Of a stretch of DNA of 64,000 bases, positions 56,061 through 64,000 are shown piece by piece. The notes under the pieces are model-generated. The model made no database searches, had not been told where the DNA came from, and worked only from the letters and a program-made list of their open reading frames with translations. The translations under genes were made by a program, and so were the position numbers. The stretch's first letter is position 1. Every line of letters starts with the position of its first letter. The DNA is from Cladopsammia gracilis (lineage: Eukaryota; Cnidaria; Anthozoa; Scleractinia; Dendrophylliidae): the NCBI GenBank assembly GCA_022457155.1, contig JAJGOT010000016.1, positions 1,873,501-1,937,500 of the forward strand, in the 5' to 3' direction.

Positions 56061-56561
56061 CTATAAGGTAACACAGTCTTAAGTTTATTTGTGTGTTACT
56101 TTTCAAACGTTAAAGTTCTGAGGGTAACGTTACGAATATTTAACAAGTTTCCGATAGCGATAAGAGACGTAAAAAGGTCATAGGTGACCACAGGACTGAG
56201 CCAAGTCTGGTTTTAAGGAAACTTAATACTGCTATACTCCACTCTGGATATGATTTTCCATAGCAGTGATACCACTAGCATGATGTCGCTGGAACCCATT
56301 TATTCAAGAAGAGACGAGGCCTTGATCCACCGACATTCTATCTGAAGGACATCTAACGCGCTAAACACTACACCATCGCGAGTAAGGGAAGTATTGAATG
56401 TGAACACTCCATCAGTTTACAATTTAGATCATTTTCAGACAAAGGTAAAGTTCAATTATTTTTTTCTTAGCCCATTACCAATCAGGGCGGCATTTAATTA
56501 CAGCTGCTGCATCATGAAGTGATTCGCATTTGCCCAATATTATGCTCACGCGCCGCTACCT

Positions 56562-56599
<38 letters not shown>

Positions 56600-59500
56600 T
56601 TATTAATGTCAAGCGTGGGATGAGGTTGCCCTCCATATCCGAGCCAGAGGCTCATGTGTAAAACATATATACATGTTGGTAGGGAGAGAAAATACGGAGT
56701 AAAGTGTAAGGGGTAAATGCGACGGCAGAGACCCAAGTGATTGACGCTCTGCGCAATAGACCAAAAGGTAACGATCGTTACTTACTTCTTCTACGTTTTA
56801 CAGCACTGCTTGCATATTCCACGTGTACATCTCCGGGCTGTGAAGTCAAATCAATGACATCTTTTGGCGGGATTCCGGTTTCCAGCATGTTCTCTGTAAC
56901 TGTCGGAAAGAAGGCATTCTTATGATCATCACTTTTCTTCTGCCAGTCGTCCCAGATCTTGTCGACGAAGGAATGGACCAGAAAGAACTCCGGAGCAGAA
57001 GCGGAATTAAACGTGAACATCGTGCCGCCGACGCCCAGATGGACGTTAAAATGAAGATCAGCTCGAAGGTCCATTTCGAAGTCGGTGAAGTCAGAAGCTG
57101 GTTTACTTAAGAGGTCTTGTACATCTGCCTTTGTCGGAAGTGCACCGAATTGCCGGGCTAAACAATTGTTTTCTAATCCAGGTTCATTGTGAGGTGGCAC
57201 AATAATCCATTTACCATTTCTAAAAGGACCCGTCGGAACGCAGGTCGAATTTCCAGTACCGTTACCACCAAAACCACTGTCTAAGCTGTTCCAGACGCCT
57301 TTAGACGACGTATCGAAAGCATTGCTAGCGCTCCAGTCCCAGTAAGGTACGGTGACACTGCAGTCGACTTGACGGAGGAGATTTTCATATTGTAGATTAA
57401 ACCAGCGATGCCATGGAAGGAAGAATTTTTTCTGATGAATGTCTAACAACACAAGAAGATGAAGAAAGAGAAAAGTGCACGGTTAATAGACTGAGCTATA
57501 CAATTGGGATTTTACATTTACGTTCTGTAAACCGTCAAACTTGCTTCGATTTTAAGAATGGTACTAAATGACATTATAAAGTGTGACCAGAAACCCATGG
57601 TATGACCTACTGACAATCTGTTTAGTAAGCTACACAAAATGGTTGCCAATGTCGAATCGGTGTCTGTTATTCGGTACTGAATGGCCCTAAAGTTCAAGTT
57701 CACGAAATACAATAAGATCTCAAAGTGCGCATTCAAATGCAAGGCAATTGAGCACTCCTTTCGTTCATTACTGATGCAAATAATTAGGTCCGGTTCTTTT
57801 CTTTGGCTGGTTTGTATTCCTCAGGAAATCATTTTTCGGCCACAAATGCCAAGACAGGATTGTCGCATCATCCTCAAGTGTTTAGTATTAATATAAAATG
57901 AAATTTAATTCGTGTTGGAAATTGAATTTGTATTTAATACACTCTCCCTTTTTAAACTGTAATGCAATGTCAAAGTCGTTTATATAAATGCATTTTTTTC
58001 ACATTTCATAAACACGACACAATGTTTAAGTGCATAAAGTTAAATGCATTTTTGCTGAAAAGGGATCAATTTATGCCAGCTATTTGCTAGGATTATATGA
58101 GTTACAAAAGCCAACACCATGGCCATGTATAGTACGTCTAAGCTGACCTGTGAAGAATAAGGTTCTGTGTATCGCAAGAAGTTTTTCCATTTCCTCCTTT
58201 AATTTCGGATTAGTGCAGGTGGCTTCTAATACGGCCCTTATATAACGCCTTCTTTCTTCATTTGTCATAGAAATGAATTCTTTCCTAATTCTGTGGCCAC
58301 CATTAATACAATCTAAAAAGGAAAAAGGAAGTTTAGTATATTTAGCTCAATACGAATACATCGAAGAGTTTTTGAGTCGTGAATGACCTTTAACTCCTTT
58401 GCTTAAGTTCTTTTCCAGTCTGGACTCTCTCGTCGTTTTCAGTCGATGGAGTGCATGGCATTTTAATGGTGCCGGGGAGAGGGAGTAGCATGGCATTTTC
58501 AAGTAATACTCTTGTAACTTAATGTTTTAAACTAAAATGGTAAATAACTGATAAACTATAACTGCAAGAAAGCACATTACATCATTCCCTCGGTATGGCC
58601 ATTACCTTACGCATGCGCACAACCATATACCCTAACAGAGGCAACCTATATTACAAAGTATAACTGCAAGAAAGCACACTACATCATCCCCTCGGTATGG
58701 CCATTACCTTACGCATGCACACAACCATATACCCTAACAGAGGCGACCTATATTACAAAGTATAACTGCACGAAAGCACACTACATCATCCCCTCGGTAT
58801 GGCCATTACGTTACGCATGCGCAAAACCATATACCTTAACAGAGGCGACCTATATTACAAAGTATAACTGCAAGAAAGCACACTACATCATCCTCTCGGT
58901 ATATCCAGTACCTTACGCATGCGCACAACAATATCACCCTGGTAGTGGCAGCCATGGACAGCTGTAAGACAGCGCATACGTAAGGTATTGGCCATATCGA
59001 GGGGATGGTGTAATGTGCTTTCTTGCAGTTATAGTTTGTAAATAACTGATAGTTATTGAAGTGGATAGTAAGTGGATAGGATGATCTTCCTGGGAGATAT
59101 ACAAGCAGCATAATTCATTTCGTTGCTCGGCTAGTGTGACCAATTGTGCTCTTACAAGAGCTTCTCTGTAGTTAAGTAGAGGGTAGGTACATCAAGTGAA
59201 TAATTGGCGGTATAATATTTCTTGATTTGAGTGTTGCATCTGTGAGTTATAGAGATTCATATCTTCAATATGTTAATGAATGTGACGTCAATCCAGTAAT
59301 ATATATCTTTCTCCATGGGAAGTAGACTACTTTCTGATTTACTCACAGTATTATATTTGGAAATTAATATTACCTATAGAAACAATAATGAAAATATAAA
59401 TGATTATAACGTACACTTTATCTCTACCAGCATGAATACTGGGTCCACATAAAATTCATTAACAATTTGGAGATATAAAACTTTATAACTCACAGACACA

Positions 59501-62500
59501 ATACTCGAATCAGGAAATGTTACGCCACTCAATTATTCAGTTGATGTAAAATCAATATTTGTGATAAAAAGTCACGGTTACTATTATAACGTAGGGGCCG
59601 GCTTTTCTCGCGGTGAAAATATAAGAGATTTAAGAGGCGTGTAATATTAGGGTATCAAAGAATGGATGAGTAAACAACTTTAAAACATTACGTCACCCAG
59701 TTATCAATGCGTTTTTGTGTCACGCTAAAACGCGTTTTCTTTTTTCCTTGGTTATTCTGCTTATTTTTTGTCAATTCATGCGCGAAGGACACTGAGGTTA
59801 GTCTGTCTACAGACCGATTTATTTTTAGCCCAGCGTGAGCGAAGCGAACTCGTGCGAGTGCGAGCGCGTAGCGCGAGAACGAGCCCCTAGGGCGAAACAG
59901 ACTACACTGAGGTTGAAAAGTTTTTTAAGCTACATTCGGTTATTGTATGAATACGAATACATGAAAATCATATTATGTGAACTGCGGATAAACATGAACA
60001 TTGAACAGCAACATTGAGGAGCAAACAGTCAAAGAAAATAAACTAAAGGTTGTTTAAAAAAGTAAGGGTGAGGTACTTTAACGGTTTCCATCGAGGTCAC
60101 ACATTGCTGGCATCCAATTATCTGCAGTAAGACTGCGAGACATTTTTTTAACTTTCTGTTGAAGAATAGAATAAAACAGCGATATCTTCAGTGGGATATG
60201 TACATCGTCCACTATGTCAAGAACTAGTAACCTCTTGTTTTCTTGCTGCAAAAGGAAATACAGTCAGCTCTCTCTTAAGCGACCACCCGTGGTGCAGGAA
60301 AAAGTGGTCGCTTAAGGGGGGTGGTCGCTTAACCCTTTACCTCCCAAAGTCGCATATGTGTGACGATAAATAAAGCTAACCGACTTGACTCACCGCCATA
60401 AGCCTCCACTCTTAGACAGTTCCATTTATGTTGTTTAGTTGGGTGGAAGCGGATGAATCTTGCAGATACTTTCACTGGTAACTGGTGTTGGTCAACTGTG
60501 TTGCTTTCGCCCGTCCTATGAAATTCCTATAAAATCCAATAGCAGTAATAAATTGATAACTTAGAGTGGTTTTCAATTGAGCGTGTAAAGTAATTTCGCG
60601 ATTGCTTTGGTTTTAAATTATTAAGCTTTGTTTGCTAAAAAAAATCTCGCACCACCTTCTCATCAATCAGAAGCAAAAACCAAAACCAATCGTTATTTGC
60701 CTGCACACGTTTTCCGCGCTAAATGGCACCAACCACATGCCGGCATTTGCTTGTAGTTCTAATTGCTGGATCATTGGATTTTCTTGTCTATGATTGGACT
60801 GAATTATGACGTTCTATAAGTAAATTGTCATGGGTTTCCTTTGATATAAATATGTCTTGACTTTCATAATGATACTTAAAATTGGTCACAATGCTTCTTT
60901 GAGCCTCATCAAACAGAAAAACATGCATCAAGCAACGCATTACAGTGATGTTATTTTGTTAGAAGAAAAAATCAACCACGTTTAAAGAGATACGTTAGAG
61001 AGTCCTTTAAGTTTTTTGTATACATGTATGTAAACGAAATCATACCACATCCGCGCCATTTCCATCCGTGTATCTTGTCCAAGTGTTCCCGTCAGATGAA
61101 TACGACAGCTTGAAGTCTGTCACCCATTCATTGCCATTTCTGTCTCCCTGTGTAGCAACGCCACAAACTGGAATTGTTTTTCCAAGATCAACCTGCAACC
61201 AGTCATCATTCCTGCTAGATTCTTTTGCACACCAGCCATCACCTCTGTTACCGTTGAGTCGACCATATGCTGCCTGATAACCGCTACCGTACTGCGTAGA
61301 AGCTGTTAGCTGATTATCAGGAATTTTTGATAAATCTGATATTCCTGCAGGGTACTTGTAGCAATTTTCTGTGGATCCGAAGTTAACACGTCTTAGTTTA
61401 AAGGTATATTATGGGGATTAACCCATTTCATCTCAAATTAAGTGGCATATGTGTGACGATAAATAAAGCTAACCGCTCTTAGCTATCTTTTTGTTATTGT
61501 TCGATAGTTTTCTGGACAAGTGCTGGACTACCCAGCTTTTGTCAATGACGAACTTTAACCAAAAAAAATCTTAGAAATGAACTTTTGGGATCACGTGAGT
61601 AATTTGCAATTGAGACGACACAGCCACTTTGCTGGTTTGCTATGTAACTAAAGTCTCTAAACTTCAAAATGAGCCGTAACACTTGAAATTTGATTAAATG
61701 AAGCCGAAGGTACAACCATTTGTTTAATATGTGCTGTTTTTTTTTTTGCGAAAATTTATTGGGATCCCGCTGGGAGGAAAAGGCTTAATAGAAAAATAAA
61801 TTTGAAACAGTATTTACAAGGTGGTCGCTTACAGGAAGTGGTCGCTTAAGAGAGTGGTCGTTAACCCCTTTCCTCCCAAAGTCGCATATGTGTGACGATA
61901 AATAAAGCTAACCGACTAGACTCACCGCCATAAGCCTCCACTCTTAGACAGTTCCATTTATGTTGTTTAGTTGGGTGGAAGCGGATGAATCTTGCAGTTA
62001 CTTCCACTGGTAACTTGTGTCGGTCAACTGTGTTGCTGTCGCCCGCCCTATGGAATTCCTATAAAATCCAATAACAGTGATAAATTGATATTTGCTTGTA
62101 GTTCTGATTGCTGGATCATTAGATTTTCTTTTCTATGATTGGTCTGAATTATGACTTTAAATTTGGTTTCACGACACTCAATTAAAACCGTTCTATAAGT
62201 ATATTGCCATAGGTTTCCTTTGATATAAATGTCTTGACTTTTCATAATGATACTTAAAATTGGTCACAATGCTTCTTTGAGCCTCATCAAACAGAAAGAC
62301 ACCAAGCAACGCATTACAGTGACGTGTTATTTTGTTAGAAGAAAAATCAACCACGTTTAAAGAGATACGTTAGAGAGTCCTTTAATTTTTTTGTATACAT
62401 GTATGTAAACGAAATCATACCACTTCCGCGCCATTTCCATCCGTGTATCTTGTCCAAGTATTCCCGTCAGATGAATACGACAGCTTGAAGTCTGTCACCC

Positions 62501-62743
62501 ATTCATTGCCATTTCTGTCTCCCTGTGTAGCAACGCCACAAACTGGAATTGGTTTTCCAAGATCAACCTGCAACCAGTCATCATTCCTGCTAGATTCTTT
62601 TGCACACCAGCCATCACCTCTGTTACCGTTGAGTCGACCATATGCTGCCTGATAACCGCTACCGTACTGCGTAGAAGCTGTTAGCTGATTATCAGGAATT
62701 TTTGATAGATCTGATATTCCTGCAGGGTACTTGTAGCAAGCAT
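55792..62743 (-). CDS. Discoidin-discoidin-tyrosinase, gene B (5' end outside window)
   Basis: Predicted join, in transcript order: 62743-62421, 62058-61926, 61368-61046, 60526-60394, 58312-58148, 57442-56786, 56060-55792; 2,003 nt, which with one base from an upstream phase-1 exon keeps frame to the stop. Two F5/8 type C domains of 152 aa each, then the same copper domain as gene A, then a longer tail. No premature stop is seen in any exon. Likely secreted phenol oxidase with carbohydrate- or lipid-binding discoidin modules (family inference). The signal peptide and possibly more domains lie upstream of the window edge. Whether the discoidin exons are spliced to the tyrosinase exons needs a transcript. 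Confidence 0.7.
56563..56605. repeat. (AATC)n microsatellite (copy B)
   Basis: Counterpart of 30236-30297. Confidence 0.85.
56786..57442 (-). CDS. Tyrosinase B main copper-domain exon
   Basis: 657 nt, phase 1-1, same length as in A. DIHQKKFFLPWHRWF, VPYWDW, HFNVHLGVGGTMFTFN and PEFFLVHSFVDKIWDDWQ keep all the copper-ligand histidines of this exon. Many differences from A are conservative amino-acid changes and the frame is open, so both copies look functional. Confidence 0.95.
58148..58312 (-). CDS. Tyrosinase B exon with first CuA histidine
   Basis: 165 nt, phase 1-1. CINGGHRIRKEFISMTNEE then LLAIHRTLFFT. Same splice sites as A (TTTTTAG acceptor, G|GTCAGC donor). Confidence 0.9.
58553..59033. 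repeat. MITE with amplified left arm (copy B)
   Basis: A unit of about 103 bp (TATAACTGCAAGAAAGCACA...CTCGGTATGGCCATTACCTT...CCTATATTACAAAG) is present about four times, followed by the ordinary palindromic end seen once in copy A (32616-32784). Confidence 0.85.
59800..59903. mobile_element. 104-bp insertion with 11-bp target duplication
   Basis: ACACTGAGGTT is present at 59789-59799 and 59904-59914; the insert has AGTCTGT/ACAGACT ends and a GCGAGC-rich centre. Copy A has ACACTGAGGTT once (near 34040) with no insert. Confidence 0.85.
60394..60526 (-). CDS. F5/8 type C domain, second exon (E1)
   Basis: 133 nt, enters in phase 0 (TTTTATAG acceptor) and leaves in phase 1 (G|GTGAGT). Reads EFHRTGESNTV...VSARFIRFHPTKQHKWNCLR and VEAYG, the conserved end of discoidin domains. 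Donor lies about 10 bp from the transposon end fragment. Confidence 0.85.
61046..61368 (-). CDS. F5/8 type C domain, first exon (E1)
   Basis: 323 nt, enters in phase 1 (CCACAG), leaves in phase 0 (GATGTG|GTATGA). Reads CYKYPAGISDLSKIPDNQLT, ASTQYGSGYQAAYGRL, WCAKE, DDWLQVDLGKTIPVCGVATQ and FKLSYSSDGNTWTRY. With the second exon it forms a full 152-aa domain. Confidence 0.9.
61926..62058 (-). CDS. F5/8 type C domain, second exon (E2)
   Basis: 133 nt, same splice sites and phases as E1. EFHRAGDSNTVDRHKLP then VTARFIRFHPTKQHKWNCLR, VEAYG. Several amino-acid differences from E1, no stop. Confidence 0.85.
62421..62743 (-). CDS. F5/8 type C domain, first exon (E2)
   Basis: 323 nt, phase 1 in, phase 0 out. 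Nearly identical to the E1 exon, with ACYKYPAG at the start and NGAEV at the end. Its phase-1 acceptor would accept an upstream signal-peptide exon of the type seen in gene A. Confidence 0.9.
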
Positions 62744-63737
62744 CTGTGGATTCTGGAAGTTAACACGTCTTGGTTTAAAGGTATATCATGGGAATTAACC
62801 CATTTCATCCCAAAGTGGCATATATGTGACGATAAATAAAGCTAACCGCTCTTAGCTATCTTTTTGTTATTGTTTGATAGTTTTCTGGACAAGTGCTGGA
62901 CTACCCAGCTTTTGTCAATGACGAACTTTAACTAAAAAAAAAAATCTTAGAAATGAACTTTTGGGATCACGTGAGTAATTTGCAATTGAGGTGACACAGC
63001 CACCTTGCTGGTTTGCTGTGTAGCTAAGTCTCTAAACTTCAAAATGAGCCATAACATTTGAAAATTGATAAAATGAAGCCAAAGTTACAACCAGTTGTTT
63101 AATATGTGCTGTATTTTTTTTGTGAAAATTTATTAGGATCTCGCTCGGAGGAAAAGGGTTAAGAGAAAGTTGACTGTATTTAGTTACGAAGACAAATACA
63201 GGGCTGACCTGATTTATGGCTACAGAAAGGTGACGTTCTATTTTTTGACATTTTCACTTTTTGTGCCACTTACCTGTTCGTCGAATAGGGCTCACTGATC
63301 GCGAGCTAAGGGAGCGCTGATCCTTTGGAGCTGTGTATGGAAATCATATGTGAAAACCGTTAGTAGAATCTTTCATTCTTCGTTCACTTGTGTAGACAGT
63401 TGTTGAAGTCTTCTTACAGTTTAACCGTGGGAAGATTTTGTGTGACATTTGTTCATGACATGTGACGTTTCCATGGCAACCATATTTTGGACAAGCATAT
63501 TTTTTGCAATTTTGAATTTTCTGCTTAAATTAACGTTCAAACGGAACAATAGTAACTGTTACAATTTAATTTTTAATTATTATAGCATTTTTCTTTTGAT
63601 TTTGATTTTTCTTTTGATTTCAACCTACGTTTTGTTAAAAAGAATTCAAAGTTAAAAGCACCATGAAAAATACTGGTCATTTCACTTACTTATCTGGTAT
63701 CTTTCTTACACTACACTACACTACACTACACTGTACA

Positions 63738-63809
63738 TTCGAAAATAACAATAGCCGCGGCACGCTTAATTCAAATTAAACTTGCAGCGGCTATTGTTAT
63801 TTCGAATTT
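63738..63809. repeat. Hairpin with ATTCGAAAATAACAATAGCC arm
   Basis: ATTCGAAAATAACAATAGCC at the left faces GGCTATTGTTATTTCGAAT at the right. Not present in copy A, where the pentanucleotide satellite occupies the position. Confidence 0.8.
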
Positions 63810-64000
63810 TCTTAGGTAAAAAGTTGAAACGTGTAACTGCTACTAGTATGTCATTGTAGTATGTAATTTGCGTTGGAAAAACCTCATTTATGGGGAACTG
63901 TTCTCTTAAATAATTTTATCTTGGGTGGCTCCGTAAAGTTTTTCATTGATGCCCACACATGCGCCATTATTGCTACCTGTTCAAAGGAGATTTTTCCAAA

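Larger units (their letters stand above)
60333..61784. mobile_element. TTAA-bounded segment E1 carrying a discoidin exon pair
   Basis: TTAA at 60329-60332 and 61785-61788. Ends CCCTTTACCTCCCAAAG and (inverted) GCCTTTTCCTCCCAGCG. The first about 50 bp, up to ACGATAAATAAAGCTAACCG, are a truncated copy of the left end of a 363-bp TTAA element that is complete at 61422-61784 (inner TTAA at 61418-61421). The discoidin exons lie between the truncated and the complete copy, so E1 is composite. Confidence 0.75.
61865..63158. mobile_element. TTAA-bounded segment E2 carrying a discoidin exon pair
   Basis: TTAA at 61861-61864 and 63159-63162; ends CCCCTTTCCTCCCAAAG and (inverted) CCCTTTTCCTCCGAGCG. Same composite layout as E1, with the complete inner element at 62799-63158 (TTAA 62795-62798). 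Copy A shows an uninterrupted TTAAGAGAAAGTTGACTG at the equivalent right flank. Confidence 0.75.
60261..63180. mobile_element. Host repeat of copy B carrying two discoidin segments
   Basis: Same outer ends as 36500-39028 in copy A (ATACAGTCAGCTCTCT and AGTTGACTGTAT). Interrupted at two TTAA sites by 60333-61784 and 61865-63158. Confidence 0.75.
54090..64000. repeat. Segmental duplication, copy B (partner 28084-40435)
   Basis: Collinear with copy A to the end of the window. The counterpart of the signal peptide exon should lie roughly 0.7-1.5 kb beyond 64000. Confidence 0.9.

Noticed and set aside
61068..61277. Plus-strand 69-codon frames at 61068 and 62443
   Set aside because: Antisense shadows of the discoidin exons on the minus strand.
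1..64000. CRISPR arrays, bacterial operons, rRNA genes
   Set aside because: No regularly spaced direct repeats with unique spacers, no ribosome-binding-site-led gene clusters and no rRNA sequence seen; intron-containing genes show a eukaryotic nuclear origin.

Overview
This is nuclear DNA of an animal, most likely an anthozoan cnidarian and probably a stony coral (inference). Coding sequence is split by GT-AG introns, almost every intergenic stretch is filled with short inverted-repeat elements, LINE remnants and microsatellites, and the few real genes are types that are expanded in anthozoans: a single-exon class A GPCR, a small secreted C-type lectin, and secreted modular tyrosinases. There is no operon, plasmid, CRISPR or viral architecture.

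Layout. 0-5 kb: LINE debris, G-tract repeats and duplicated flanking DNA. 6.1-7.0 kb (-): an intact 302-aa rhodopsin-type GPCR. 9-12.3 kb: repeats. 12.3-16 kb (-): remains of a Pif1-type helicase and a possible cysteine-protease-like domain, probably from a mobile element. 19.5-21.7 kb (-): a complete two-exon secreted C-type lectin. 20-28 kb: many palindromic MITEs and a hammerhead ribozyme (26.16 kb). 28.1-40.4 kb and 54.1-64.0 kb: two copies of a large segmental duplication, each holding a tyrosinase gene on the minus strand. 43.6-51.9 kb: a second, repeat-only duplication array with a 61-bp-arm perfect palindrome, long (AT)n tracts and a second hammerhead ribozyme. 53.4-54.0 kb: a broken GPCR copy.

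Tyrosinase gene A (41,895 to 29,651) can be assembled completely: signal peptide exon, two fibronectin type II exons, two exons forming a type-3 copper domain with all six copper-ligand histidines, and a lysine-rich tail; 1,338 coding nt, 445 aa, every intron in phase 1. Gene B (55,792 to beyond the window) has the same three tyrosinase exons, but the two FN2 exons are absent and two complete F5/8 type C (discoidin) domains stand in their place. Each discoidin domain is a phase 1-1 exon pair lying inside a TTAA-bounded segment with inverted ends (60,333-61,784 and 61,865-63,158). Copy A has an empty TTAA at one of the two sites and an unrelated TTAA element at the other. The best candidate for something undescribed in this window is therefore a TTAA-type DNA transposon family that appears to have moved a splice-compatible protein domain into a tyrosinase gene, changing its domain architecture between recent paralogues. 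At least eight TTAA-flanked insertions are readable in the window.

Limits: exon joins are read from splice signals and reading phase only; no transcript or database evidence was available. Family names of most repeats are deliberately left open.
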